64,000 nucleotides of DNA from Sphingobacteriales bacterium 44-61 (GTDB taxonomy: Bacteria; Bacteroidota; Bacteroidia; Chitinophagales; Chitinophagaceae): the NCBI GenBank assembly GCA_001898405.1, contig MKTW01000003.1, positions 82,570-146,569 of the forward strand, in the 5' to 3' direction. Below are positions 1 to 8,665 of the stretch, piece after piece; within the stretch, counting starts at the first letter, position 1, and every line of letters begins with the position of its first letter. Position numbers and translations under genes: made by a program. The notes beneath the pieces are model-generated. The model had not been told where the DNA came from, did no database searches, and saw only the letters and a list, made by a program, of their open reading frames with translations.

Positions 1-1
1 T

Positions 2-235
2 GCAGACAAACACATACCCGTGCAATGGCGTGCACTGAGCCGCAGCACCGGCACAGACACCGACTCATTTGCCTATGCCAATGACGGTTGTCCATCCGTG
101 CTGATCTCCATACCGCTAAGATATATGCATACTACCGTAGAAATGCTGCATAAGGATGATATTGAGAACACGATCCGGTTGATGTATGAAACCCTGGCGG
201 AATTGACCCCGAAAACCAATTTAAGCTATCTGTAA
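2..235 (+). CDS. M42-type metallopeptidase, C-terminal part (5' end outside window)
   Basis: The reading frame is open from the window edge and ends in TAA, so only about the last 77 residues are present. The segment IPVQWRALSRSTGTDTD followed by a small-residue stretch and RYMHTTVEM matches the C-terminal end of M42 glutamyl aminopeptidase/endoglucanase-like zinc peptidases. In that family a late Asp and a His (here in RYMHTTVE) lie near the dinuclear metal site. The stop codon overlaps the start of the next small gene (TAATG), so the two are probably co-transcribed. The family call rests on this fragment only; M20/M28 relatives are the alternative. Confidence 0.65.
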   Translation, partial: ADKHIPVQWRALSRSTGTDTDSFAYANDGCPSVLISIPLRYMHTTVEMLHKDDIENTIRLMYETLAELTPKTNLSYL

Positions 236-408
236 TGCAGATCATTTTATTATACCTTGATCCCGGCAGCGGCAGTTATCTCATGCAGTTCATTGCCGCT
301 GCTGCTCTTGGAGTAGCTTTTTTCTTCCGGACTATCAAGATGTATGTTCTTGCTTTTTTTAACCGCTTGTTTAGTTTCTTTAGAAAAAAAGACAAACCCA
401 GCGCCTGA
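235..408 (+). CDS. 57-residue membrane peptide with YLDPGSGS motif
   Basis: A 57-codon frame starts at an ATG overlapping the preceding stop (TAATG) and ends in a TGA overlapping the next gene's ATG (ATGA). Start and stop are therefore both consistent with translational coupling. The product opens with MQIILLYLDPGSGSYLMQ, then one hydrophobic helix (about residues 15-35, rich in Ala/Phe), then a basic tail (FRKKDK). Short proteins with an LDPGSGS motif before a single transmembrane helix recur in many bacteria next to surface-polysaccharide or sulfatase-like genes. To my knowledge they have no established function. It is short enough to be missed by automatic gene calling. Confidence 0.8.
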   Translation: MQIILLYLDPGSGSYLMQFIAAAALGVAFFFRTIKMYVLAFFNRLFSFFRKKDKPSA

Positions 409-1781
409 TGCATCATAACATATCAGCTCATCCTTCTTCTTACCGGGATCCGTCTGGATTTATTTTTGAACGCGATGGTGTCATTTATCGTCAGGTCAAC
501 CTGAGCTTTAAAACAGAATTCGACCATTTCATTGAAACGGGCTGTTATAACGCGTTGGCAAAACAGGGACTGCTGATCCCCCACCAGGAGATCAATGAAA
601 ACCTTACCGGCAGCAATGAGTATTATAAAACACTTCGCCCTGAACCCATTCCTTTTATTTCATATCCCTACGAGTGGAGCTTTGACATGCTGAAAGATGC
701 TGCACTGCTGACGCTGGATGTGTTAAAAACGGCTATGGACCACGGGATGATATTGAAAGATGCCACTCCCTATAATGTGCAATGGTATAAAGGGAAAATG
801 ATCTTTATTGACACGCTTTCCTTTGTAAAATATGAAGAAAAACCCTGGATCGCTTACCGCCAGTTTTGTGAGCAGTTCCTGGCACCGCTATTATTGATGC
901 ATTATACTAAAACGTCCCTTTATCAATTGCAACTGGCATGGATAGACGGGATCCCCCTGCATGAAGCAAGCAAACTCTTACCCTTTCGCAGCAGGTTCTC
1001 CCTTCATACATTTCTTCATATCCACCTGCATTCAAAAGTATCCCGCCGCGAAGCCGGCCGTACAAATAAAGCAACCATTTTTTCCAGCCAGAAAATGCAA
1101 AACCTGGTCACCAGTCTTACCCTGCTGATCAATAAACTACGCGCACCGGTGCAGCCATCCAACTGGCAGCATTATTATGCAGAAGCAGAAACAAGGTCTA
1201 CTTACCTGGATTCAAAGAAAGAGCTGGTAAAAGACTGGATTGCCCAGCTGAAAGATATCAGCACAGCAGCTGACCTGGGAGCCAATGATGGCGTTTTTTC
1301 CAGGATCGCAGCGCAACAAGGGCTTACTGTACTGGCTGCAGACGGAGACCCGTATTGTGTAAATACGATGTATCTCGATCTGAAAAGATCGCAGGAAAAA
1401 AATGTACAGCCGTTGATCATGGACCTGGCCAGTCCCAGCCCGGCTACAGGACTTAACAACCAGGAACGCGATTCATTTATCCAACGGCTGAAGCCTGATC
1501 TTATACTGGCCCTGGCCGTTGTGCATCATCTCGCAATAGGCAGGAATATACCACTTGCACATATTGCCCGCTTTTTCAGTGCGACACGCCATTATCTTAT
1601 TATTGAATTTGTGCCAAAGGAAGACAGCAAAGTGCAATTGCTGCTGGCTAATAAACCGGATATTTACGAACATTATTCAATAGATGACTTTAAAAATATT
1701 TTCGGTACCTTTTTCATTATAGAGAAACAGGAATTAATTGCACAGTCGGGCAGAACACTGTTCCTTCTCCGTAAAAAATAA
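408..1781 (+). CDS. SAM-dependent methyltransferase with kinase-like N-terminal half
   Basis: 457 residues. The C-terminal half carries a class I methyltransferase motif I (DLGANDG, residues 289-295), an acidic motif-II-like segment (AADGD) and LALAVVHHL further on. The N-terminal half contains KDATPYNVQW (D118, N123) followed 12 residues later by FIDTLSF (D135). This is the spacing of the catalytic loop and metal-binding Asp of aminoglycoside-phosphotransferase/HipA-type kinases, although the usual HGD is changed. Family members are often annotated simply as class I SAM methyltransferase or nodulation-related protein. It overlaps the upstream small membrane peptide by 3 nt and is followed by a sulfatase-superfamily membrane protein, so modification of an envelope glycan or lipid is a reasonable inference. 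The substrate is unknown. Confidence 0.75.
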   Translation: MHHNISAHPSSYRDPSGFIFERDGVIYRQVNLSFKTEFDHFIETGCYNALAKQGLLIPHQEINENLTGSNEYYKTLRPEPIPFISYPYEWSFDMLKDAALLTLDVLKTAMDHGMILKDATPYNVQWYKGKMIFIDTLSFVKYEEKPWIAYRQFCEQFLAPLLLMHYTKTSLYQLQLAWIDGIPLHEASKLLPFRSRFSLHTFLHIHLHSKVSRREAGRTNKATIFSSQKMQNLVTSLTLLINKLRAPVQPSNWQHYYAEAETRSTYLDSKKELVKDWIAQLKDISTAADLGANDGVFSRIAAQQGLTVLAADGDPYCVNTMYLDLKRSQEKNVQPLIMDLASPSPATGLNNQERDSFIQRLKPDLILALAVVHHLAIGRNIPLAHIARFFSATRHYLIIEFVPKEDSKVQLLLANKPDIYEHYSIDDFKNIFGTFFIIEKQELIAQSGRTLFLLRKK

Positions 1782-1820
1782 AAGCTTCCTGGCAACACCA
1801 GGTGATCAAACATACCGCTT

Positions 1821-3293
1821 ATGAAAATACTGGACAGATATCCCCTCTTTCTTTTTCTTTTGCCGGCATTTATTCTTTTGCATATTGAAAAAGATTATGG
1901 TGAGCTGTTAAACTATCCGGCCACCATAAAGGAGATCCTGATCATCTGTATCGCACCTTTTGTTTTATATGGCCTTGCATGGTTACTTTACCGTTCCGCA
2001 CCTAAAGCCAACCTCTTTGCTTTTATAAGTGTCTTTCTCTTTTATTTCCTTGGGGATATAAAAGATGCTTTAATGAAAGCCTTCCCGCATACTTTTATCC
2101 AACGCTACTACTTCCTGATTCCGGCAGCCCTGTTGTTTATTATTGTATGTGGCTGGCTGATCAAAAAAACTAACAAAAATTATTACCGCCTGTTCAGGTT
2201 TATCCATCTTGCGCTTTTCCTTTTCATACTGGTAGATGCTGTTGGCATGATCACTTCTTCGGGCAAAAAAGAAAAAAGCCAGGCAGAAACACTGGCCGGT
2301 TTCGTTCCCTGCAAAGATTGCCCTGCACCGGATATTTATTATGTTATACTGGATGAATATACATCCTCAGCCTATCTTCAATCAGGGTTCGGGTTTGACA
2401 ATTCAGCTATCGATTCTTTTCTTACAGGCCGGGGATTCCAACTCATCCCTCATTCAAAAAGCAATTACAATCTCACGGCATTTTCAATGAGCAGTATATT
2501 TTCCCTGAATTACCTGACTACTATTGACACTTCTGATGCCTATTTTCTTAAGAAATACCTTCCGGGAATAAAGATCATGTATGAAAGCCCGTTGTTCTCC
2601 TTGATGGAAAAACAGGGCTACCGAGTCTATAATCAGTCCATTTTCCATGTAGCGGGTCACCCTTCCAGTATTCCCCTGGATGATACATGGCGCACTAAAA
2701 TGCTATACCAGCAATATAATATCCTGAAGAAAATGGATAATGAGATCGGGTGGCAATTCCCTTCATGGATGAAGATCAGGATAGGCAGGGATAAAGCAAA
2801 TGCGCGGGACCAGCATGATTACCTTGCAGAGCAACAGCTTTATGCTGCCCTTCGTGAAAAATCTTCACAACCGAAATTTGTATATACCCATTTCAGGATC
2901 CCTCATGATTTTCCTTTCCTCGATTCAGCAGGCAACCGCATCCCTCCGGCAGGATTTAAATCGCTCGGGGATATGAAGAAATCCTACCTCCAGCAAGTTG
3001 TCAATGCCAATAAAACGATCAGAAGAATAGTCGACAGCATCCAGCAATTAAGCAGCACACCGCCGGTTATTATTATCCAGGGCGATCATGGGTTCCGCTC
3101 CAACGATTACAGTTTCAAAAACGAGGAGTTTCATAATTTCAACGCGTTCTACTTTCCCGACAAAAGCCTGCCGCCTCTTCCTGATTCACTAACCAGTGTG
3201 AACACATTCCGGGTCGTTTTTAACCGCTTATTCAAAGCAAATTATCCGATGCTCGGGGACAAGCATTTCTTTTTGAAATATAAACCGCTTTAA
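1821..3293 (+). CDS. membrane-anchored sulfatase/alkaline-phosphatase-superfamily protein
   Basis: 490 residues. The first 150 or so hold about five hydrophobic helices. A periplasmic domain follows, beginning PDIYYVILDEYTSS (D178, T181), which is where alkaline-phosphatase-superfamily enzymes carry the first metal ligand and nucleophile. Near the end IIQGDHGFR (D422, H423) gives the second metal-binding pair. The layout is that of LtaS/EptA-like or arylsulfatase-like transferases acting on envelope polymers. It lies 39 nt after the methyltransferase and ends 8 nt before convergent porQ. Whether it is a phosphotransferase, sulfatase or hydrolase cannot be told from the sequence. Confidence 0.7.
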   Translation: MKILDRYPLFLFLLPAFILLHIEKDYGELLNYPATIKEILIICIAPFVLYGLAWLLYRSAPKANLFAFISVFLFYFLGDIKDALMKAFPHTFIQRYYFLIPAALLFIIVCGWLIKKTNKNYYRLFRFIHLALFLFILVDAVGMITSSGKKEKSQAETLAGFVPCKDCPAPDIYYVILDEYTSSAYLQSGFGFDNSAIDSFLTGRGFQLIPHSKSNYNLTAFSMSSIFSLNYLTTIDTSDAYFLKKYLPGIKIMYESPLFSLMEKQGYRVYNQSIFHVAGHPSSIPLDDTWRTKMLYQQYNILKKMDNEIGWQFPSWMKIRIGRDKANARDQHDYLAEQQLYAALREKSSQPKFVYTHFRIPHDFPFLDSAGNRIPPAGFKSLGDMKKSYLQQVVNANKTIRRIVDSIQQLSSTPPVIIIQGDHGFRSNDYSFKNEEFHNFNAFYFPDKSLPPLPDSLTSVNTFRVVFNRLFKANYPMLGDKHFFLKYKPL

Positions 3294-3300
3294 CCCAACC

Positions 3301-4359
3301 CTACCATCCGATCCGCTCCCCAAATTTCCCTAACCCGAAATACTGGTTCAGCGATATATTGAGGCCAAACTGGTTATACGATGTATTATTCTGGTATTGC
3401 GAGCGTGCATACCGTACCTGCAGTTTATTCAGGAGCAATGAAACGCCCATGGAAAAACCTGTGAGCCCATTGCCCGAGTTGCCGATATTCAGTTCCTTTC
3501 TGCGGAGATAATTATACCCCATAGCCAGCTCTACTTTATCACCCAGGTAAATATTGGCTGCCAGCACAAAATGCCGGAACAATTTATCAAAGCTGAATTT
3601 GCTGCTCCCATTGCCAAAGCCATTACTGTTGTTGAACACTGTATCGTTGTAGCTTAAATCAAATTGATGAAGATGATGTGCTGTAATGGAAAAACCGAAA
3701 GGGGAATTCTGCAAACGCTTGCTCAATCCTGCCTGCAGGTCAAATGGCAGATCGGACGGATCAGTGCCATCATATTTTTTCAATTGCATCCCCATATTTT
3801 TCGCCACCACGGACACAGAGAGAGCATTGGCTGTATCATGATACAAAACACCAACATCCGCCGCAATCCCGCTCGACCGGTATTGTCCATAATTTGAATG
3901 AATGAATTTGACAGTCATTCCATATTGCCAGCGTTGCAGGTAGCGCCGTGAAGCGGAGATCTGCATCACCCAATCAGTTGGCCGGAAACTGCCCAGCAAA
4001 TTTCCTGCTGCATCAGTTTGCGCCAGGGTGCCATAGTTCAGGTAATTCAGCCCCCATAAAAAAGTAGTGTTGAGTTTTGCATGATGGTATCCAAGCGACA
4101 GATGATATGCATTTACACCATCATAAAAATTATTGAACACGGTATTCATCTGCGTATGCATTGCCGGGCTAAGCAAAGCAGGATTATTGAATGCCAACCC
4201 TACATCGTTTGAGACGGATGATATATTCACCCCGCCCATCGCCGAAAGCTGGGGGGTATTGGGTAGCTTAAGGAAATTAAATACAGAATTGCCGCCCAGT
4301 GTCTGAGCCTGCAGGCTTCCGGAAAAAAACAGGAAAAATATGATAGATCTTCGTTGCAA
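3301..4359 (-). CDS. porQ: type IX secretion system protein PorQ
   Basis: 352 residues with an N-terminal signal peptide (about residues 1-18, ending LQAQ). The mature start TLGGNSVFNFLKLPNTPQLSAMGG is typical of PorQ, and a long run of alternating beta-strand segments follows, as in an outer-membrane barrel. PorQ belongs to the outer-membrane part of the Bacteroidota type IX secretion apparatus and is linked to the PorU/PorV/PorZ surface attachment complex. The only usable start is TTG at the signal peptide: the upstream frame reaches a stop with no ATG. No other T9SS gene is in the window, in keeping with the scattered layout of these genes. Confidence 0.88.
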   Translation of the reverse strand: MQRRSIIFFLFFSGSLQAQTLGGNSVFNFLKLPNTPQLSAMGGVNISSVSNDVGLAFNNPALLSPAMHTQMNTVFNNFYDGVNAYHLSLGYHHAKLNTTFLWGLNYLNYGTLAQTDAAGNLLGSFRPTDWVMQISASRRYLQRWQYGMTVKFIHSNYGQYRSSGIAADVGVLYHDTANALSVSVVAKNMGMQLKKYDGTDPSDLPFDLQAGLSKRLQNSPFGFSITAHHLHQFDLSYNDTVFNNSNGFGNGSSKFSFDKLFRHFVLAANIYLGDKVELAMGYNYLRRKELNIGNSGNGLTGFSMGVSLLLNKLQVRYARSQYQNNTSYNQFGLNISLNQYFGLGKFGERIGW

Positions 4360-4374
4360 GGATACGAAGATAAG

Positions 4375-4447
4375 CGATGGCCGTTGTTCGATGGCCGTAA
4401 CACCCTAATAACACCTCAGCCATCGGCCATACAAACATCGGCCATCG
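4375..4447. repeat. inverted repeat, CGATGGCCG family, between lon and porQ
   Basis: CGATGGCCGTTGTTCGATGG is followed about 22 nt later by an imperfect reverse complement (GCCATCGGCCATACAAAC then ATCGGCCATCG). Four copies of an 8-mer CGATGGCC/GGCCATCG are present. It occupies most of the gap between the lon stop and the porQ TTG start. The run of T lies on the plus-strand side (after 4447), the wrong side for a terminator of lon. Related words occur at 12568, 20267 and 57143. Confidence 0.6.
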
Positions 4448-4453
4448 TTCTTT

Positions 4454-6877
4454 TTATACAAGCGCCAGTTCCAGCACCTGTGCCATCGTTTTCACATAAT
4501 GAAACTGGATGCCTTTAATAAAGTCTGACTCTATTTCCTGCACATCCTTTTCATTCTGCCAGCAAAGAATGATCTCTTTTAATCCGGCACGTTTGGCCGC
4601 CAACACTTTTTCCTTAATACCTCCAACCGGCAACACCTGGCCACGCAGGGTTATTTCGCCTGTCATGGCAAGAAATGGTTTTACTTTTCTGCCGGTGAGT
4701 GCTGAAGCTATTGCCGTCATCATGGTAATGCCTGCACTGGGGCCGTCTTTTGGCACAGCTCCTTCAGGAACGTGTATATGGATATTCTTCTTCTCGAATA
4801 GTTTTTTATCGAGCGGGAATTTATTCGTGTTGGATTGCAGGTAAGTAAGCGCTGTGCTTGCGCTTTCCTTCATCACATTACCGAGATTCCCTGTCAGTTT
4901 CAGCTCGCCTTTTCCATCGCTCAGGCTTGCTTCTATAAACAAGATATCGCCGCCAACATAAGTCCAGGCAAGTCCAACGGCCACACCAGGGATATTAGCT
5001 GTTTTATACAGTTCATTGCTGTATCTCGGTTTACCCAATATCTTTTCAATATCTTCTCCTGTAAGCGTGGGCTTCAGTTTACCTTTCATGGCCAGTTGCC
5101 TGGCCTGGTAACGCATCACGGATGCTATTTGCCGGTCCAGTTCACGGACACCGCTTTCGCGGGTATAGTCCTGTATCATTTTTTCCAGCACCTTATCACT
5201 GATCTTGAAATTGGTGCTTTTCAACCCATGCAGTTCTTTCTGGCGGGGGAATAAATGACGCTTGGCGATCTCCACTTTTTCTTCCACGGCATAGCCGCTG
5301 AGATCAATGATCTCCAGCCTGTCGCGCAGAGCCGGTTGAATGTTCTGGATATTATTGGCTGTGGCTATGAACAGTACTTTGCTGAGATCATATTCCAGTT
5401 CAAGATAATTATCATAGAAAGTATTGTTCTGCTCAGGATCCAGCACTTCCAGCAAGGCACTGCTGGGATCGCCCCTGAAATCATTGCCTACTTTATCTAT
5501 CTCATCCAGTATCATCACCGGGTTGGAAGTTTTTACTTTCCGCAGCGATTGAAGAATGCGGCCGGGCATAGCACCGATATAGGTTTTCCGGTGACCGCGT
5601 ATCTCGCTTTCGTCGTGCATGCCGCCAAGGCTGAGACGCACGTACTTGCGGCCAATAGCATTGGCAATGCTGCGCCCAAGGGATGTTTTGCCAATACCGG
5701 GAGGGCCAACAAAGCAAAGGATCGGGCTTTTCATATCACCTTTCAGTTTCAGCACAGCGAGGTATTCCAGTATGCGTTCTTTGATCTTGTTCATACCGAA
5801 ATGATCTATATCGAGCGTCTTCTTCGCTTTTTTAAGATCATAGGAATCTTCCGTGGTTTCATCCCAGGGAAGATCGAGCATAAGATCGATATGATTATAC
5901 ACTACTGAGTAATCAGGTGTGGAAGGGTGCATCCGCTCCAGTTTTTCAACTCCCTTCTTAAAAGCTTCTTTTGCAGCAGCAGGCCATTTTTTTGTTTCAG
6001 CCTTTTTCTGCATTTCTTTTACCTCCTGTGCATTGGAATCACCACCCAACTCTTCCTTAATGCTTTTCAATTGCTGCTGAAGAAAGTATTCCCGCTGTTG
6101 TTTGTCGAGCTCAGTCCTCGTTTTGGTAGTGACTTTATTTTTCAGTTCTGCGAACTGCAATTCCTTTTGCAGCAATTGCATCAGTATATCTGCACGTTCC
6201 CGGATATTATTTATTTCCAGCAGCCTTTGTTTTTCGCCGATCTCTGTATTCAGGTTACTGGATACAAAGTGGATCAGGAAAGATGGGTTTTCGATATTCT
6301 TTAAAATGATCGATGCTTCAGTGGGAATATTAGGAGAAAGCTGGATGATCTCTGTTGCGAGGTCTTTGATATTGGAAACATAAGCGTCAAAATCCCCATC
6401 TTTCGGCAGTTCGTCTTCTTCCAGTTTTTGTATCCTGGCTTTGAAATAAGGAATTTCTGCAACGATGGCCTGAATGGAGAAACGGCTTTTGCCCTGGATG
6501 ATAATAGTGGTGCCTCCATCGGGCATCTTGATCTGCTTCACTATTTTGGCCACTGTGCCCACGTTCTCCAGGTCTTTTACGGTGGGGTCTTCCACAGAGC
6601 TGTCTTTCTGTGCTACCACTCCAATCAGTTTGCCGGCCTTATAGGCATCATTCACGGCATTGATGCTCTTGTCGCGCCCCACGGTAATAGGCAGCACGAC
6701 GCCGGGAAATAAAACAGTGTTCCGCAAAGGCAGAAGGGCTATTTCATCCGGTATTTCTACCGCATTGGTATCTTCCTGTTCGCTCTCGTTCAGTGGAATT
6801 ATTGGTAAAAAATCCATTTCGTCTTCGGGTCGCAATAAAAATTTTTCAAAACTCATAATCAGATCTTCTTTAGACAA
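4454..6877 (-). CDS. lon: ATP-dependent protease Lon
   Basis: 807 residues, normal length for bacterial LonA. In order: N-terminal substrate-binding domain (about 40-250, starting LLPLRNTVLFPGVVLPI), coiled-coil linker, AAA+ module with Walker A GPPGIGKTS (G391, K397) and Walker B VMILDEIDK, and a C-terminal serine protease domain with catalytic Ser714 in KDGPSAG and Lys757 in GGIKEK. Lon degrades misfolded and selected regulatory proteins in the cytoplasm. The first Met (MSKEDLIM) is used; a second Met seven residues later is possible. An upstream gap with a long hairpin separates it from the outer-membrane barrel gene, so it probably has its own promoter. Confidence 0.97.
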   Translation of the reverse strand: MSKEDLIMSFEKFLLRPEDEMDFLPIIPLNESEQEDTNAVEIPDEIALLPLRNTVLFPGVVLPITVGRDKSINAVNDAYKAGKLIGVVAQKDSSVEDPTVKDLENVGTVAKIVKQIKMPDGGTTIIIQGKSRFSIQAIVAEIPYFKARIQKLEEDELPKDGDFDAYVSNIKDLATEIIQLSPNIPTEASIILKNIENPSFLIHFVSSNLNTEIGEKQRLLEINNIRERADILMQLLQKELQFAELKNKVTTKTRTELDKQQREYFLQQQLKSIKEELGGDSNAQEVKEMQKKAETKKWPAAAKEAFKKGVEKLERMHPSTPDYSVVYNHIDLMLDLPWDETTEDSYDLKKAKKTLDIDHFGMNKIKERILEYLAVLKLKGDMKSPILCFVGPPGIGKTSLGRSIANAIGRKYVRLSLGGMHDESEIRGHRKTYIGAMPGRILQSLRKVKTSNPVMILDEIDKVGNDFRGDPSSALLEVLDPEQNNTFYDNYLELEYDLSKVLFIATANNIQNIQPALRDRLEIIDLSGYAVEEKVEIAKRHLFPRQKELHGLKSTNFKISDKVLEKMIQDYTRESGVRELDRQIASVMRYQARQLAMKGKLKPTLTGEDIEKILGKPRYSNELYKTANIPGVAVGLAWTYVGGDILFIEASLSDGKGELKLTGNLGNVMKESASTALTYLQSNTNKFPLDKKLFEKKNIHIHVPEGAVPKDGPSAGITMMTAIASALTGRKVKPFLAMTGEITLRGQVLPVGGIKEKVLAAKRAGLKEIILCWQNEKDVQEIESDFIKGIQFHYVKTMAQVLELALV

Positions 6878-7006
6878 TGTGTCATCCTCCCGGACCGGAT
6901 GGTAAAAATAAACCGGGAAAGTATGTTGTCAAGTATCATGCCGCCGGAAAAGGACTGCCAAACCTGGTATAACCCAGGGTATTTTATTTTCAGTCCCGCC
7001 AAAAAA

Positions 7007-7080
7007 GGAACCGGTAAGGCGATAGGCCGAAAAGTACAGCAAATCCTGCTGTTTTTCCAATCCTATCGCCTTACCGGTCC
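7007..7080. repeat. long palindromic hairpin, CCTTACCGG family, copy 1
   Basis: Arms ACCGGTAAGGCGATAGG (7010-7026) and its exact reverse complement (7062-7078) enclose a 35-nt loop holding its own hairpin (ACAGCA/TGCTGT, 7036-7052). The core ACCGGTAAGGCG is shared with copies at 17162, 48085 and 58677, but the outer arm (GATAGG) differs. It lies 20 nt downstream of the outer-membrane barrel gene (minus strand) and upstream of lon. A run of A follows on the plus strand and precedes it too, so it could also terminate transcription. Confidence 0.8.
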
Positions 7081-7099
7081 AAAAAAACCCGGTACCCGG

Positions 7100-7690
7100 T
7101 TATAAAGCGAATCCGAGAGACACCTGGAATCCCTGGTTTTTCCACTTGTCCTGGTTGTCAATATCATTGATATCTTTCAGACCGACTATGTAACGGCCGC
7201 TGATCCGGAGAGCGCTCAGATTAAGTTGTACGCCGCCGATCATGGCAAAATCCCCGTCGCTGAACGCCTTTCCTCCATTCTGCAATAAAGTTCTGCTTTG
7301 GTCCATCAGGATGCTGAATTGCGGGCCAGCCTGCAGGCTCAGGAAATTCCCGATCAGTTTATAATTAAGCAGGATCGGGATGGAGAGATAATTGAGTTTT
7401 ACTTTGCTCTGATCGGAATTAAAAATGTTTTGATAAACGTGATTCATGTTACTGTCAACTGTAGTGCTGTATTGGTTGAACAATACTTCGGGCTGCAGTC
7501 CGAATTTTTGACCCAGCCCTATTTCTGCAAAGGCGCCGAGATGGTAGCCATAGGAAAACTTGTCTTTGAATGAATGACCATCCACTTTGGTAATATTGGC
7601 GCCTCCTTTAAAGCCAATATGAAATTGCGCCATCAGGGATGATGATACAAACATGGCCGCCAATAGCGGTAACAGGAATTTTGCTTTCAT
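7100..7690 (-). CDS. outer-membrane beta-barrel protein, PorT/OmpW-like
   Basis: 196 residues with a clear signal peptide (MKAKFLLPLLAAMFVSSSLMA, cut near residue 21). The mature protein begins QFHIGFKGGANITKVDG and continues in alternating amphipathic strands to an aromatic C-terminus (FQVSLGFAL), which is how small eight-strand Bacteroidota barrels of the PorT-like family look. Such proteins are common, and most have no defined function. It stands alone, with a palindromic hairpin after its stop. The match to PorT itself is weak, so no gene symbol is given. Confidence 0.75.
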   Translation of the reverse strand: MKAKFLLPLLAAMFVSSSLMAQFHIGFKGGANITKVDGHSFKDKFSYGYHLGAFAEIGLGQKFGLQPEVLFNQYSTTVDSNMNHVYQNIFNSDQSKVKLNYLSIPILLNYKLIGNFLSLQAGPQFSILMDQSRTLLQNGGKAFSDGDFAMIGGVQLNLSALRISGRYIVGLKDINDIDNQDKWKNQGFQVSLGFAL

Positions 7691-7983
7691 ACTTTTTTAT
7701 TTTTTGTTTCAAAAAGTCAAGGATGATGCCATCCAGGAACGCCCGTTGTTAAATAAGCTGTAATGATGTGTAAAACAGTTTTTCCGATACTGTTATTGCC
7801 AGATGAGTGTGAAGGTTTATTTAAAACGACTGTTGAAGTGACAACAATTCTGAAAGAAGGAACCCCTATCGATGGAAAAGTTAAAGTGTATTAACATGGA
7901 AAATGCTTATGAACAGCAAGGGGCTTATGTATAATAAAAGTTACACCAACTCCTATTCTTATATTTACTGAAAACAACTACGC
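7691..7983. other. intergenic region with no clear feature
   Basis: About 290 nt, AT-rich, between the divergently oriented barrel and Sel1 genes. I see only a 43-codon frame (7763-7894) with no recognisable family or coupling signal, and no good TAnnTTTG box. Confidence 0.5.
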
Positions 7984-8595
7984 GTGTCAAAATCTTTAAG
8001 CCGAACCAAAATCGATCGAATATTCCGTCTCGGATTTAAGTTGGCTTATCAAACAAAAGGCAAGAGAAAAAAATGGGAGGAGATCTTTGCTCTATGGTAC
8101 ACTGCTGCAAAAGGGGGGCACAAACGAGCACAATTTTATCTGGGCACCTGCTATGATCATGGGATGGGAACGAACAGGAACACTAAGGAGGCACTTAAGT
8201 GGTACCGGCAGGCGGCCAGGCAAGGACACATGGAAAGTCAATATAATCTGGGCTTCTTTTACCGGGAAGGGGAAGTCGTAAAACAAAATTATAAAAAAGC
8301 CATGTACTGGTTTAGCTTGTCTGCTATGCAAGGAGACACAGAAGCACAACGGGATTTGGGCTACTCTTATTTTTATGGCAACGGTGTTAAGCCTGACCAG
8401 GTAAAAGCGGTTTATTGGTATAAAAAAGCAGCCGCTAAATTCGATTCAAAAGCTTTATATAATCTCGGTCTTTGTTATAAATATGGAGAAGGCGTGAAAC
8501 AATCAAACAGATGGGCAATACACTACTTTACTAAAGCAGCAGAAGCTGGGCATAGAAGCGCCAGGAAAAATTTGAACCTCATACTAAATGAATAA
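7984..8595 (+). CDS. Sel1-repeat (TPR-like) protein
   Basis: 203 residues. After about 40 basic residues come four Sel1-like repeats of about 36 residues, each with the A-x-L-G-x-x-Y-x-x-G pattern, for example QFYLGTCYDHGMG, QYNLGFFYREGE, QRDLGYSYFYGNG and LYNLGLCYKYGEG. Sel1 repeats form alpha-alpha solenoids for protein-protein contacts. There is no signal peptide, so it is probably cytoplasmic. The only start is GTG. It stands alone, its base composition is more AT-rich than its neighbours, and its partner is unknown. Confidence 0.8.
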   Translation: MSKSLSRTKIDRIFRLGFKLAYQTKGKRKKWEEIFALWYTAAKGGHKRAQFYLGTCYDHGMGTNRNTKEALKWYRQAARQGHMESQYNLGFFYREGEVVKQNYKKAMYWFSLSAMQGDTEAQRDLGYSYFYGNGVKPDQVKAVYWYKKAAAKFDSKALYNLGLCYKYGEGVKQSNRWAIHYFTKAAEAGHRSARKNLNLILNE

Positions 8596-8605
8596 TACCG
8601 GATTG

Positions 8606-8637
8606 CTCCTTAGGCTTTTCGAAGCTGTAAGGAGTGG
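8606..8637. terminator. hairpin between convergent genes
   Basis: CTCCTTA pairs with TAAGGAG around an inner GCTT/AAGC stem, directly after the Sel1 gene and before the convergent metallophosphoesterase stop. There is no proper T run, so intrinsic termination is uncertain. Confidence 0.4.
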
Positions 8638-8665
8638 GCTCAAGGGAGCGCTATACCGCATAATT

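Noticed and set aside
4835..5908. Large plus-strand frames opposite lon
   Set aside because: Shadow frames of lon; low-complexity, no start context or homology.
7763..7894. 43-codon frame in the gap before the Sel1 gene
   Set aside because: No family, signal peptide, coupling or promoter box; probably chance or a decayed gene fragment.
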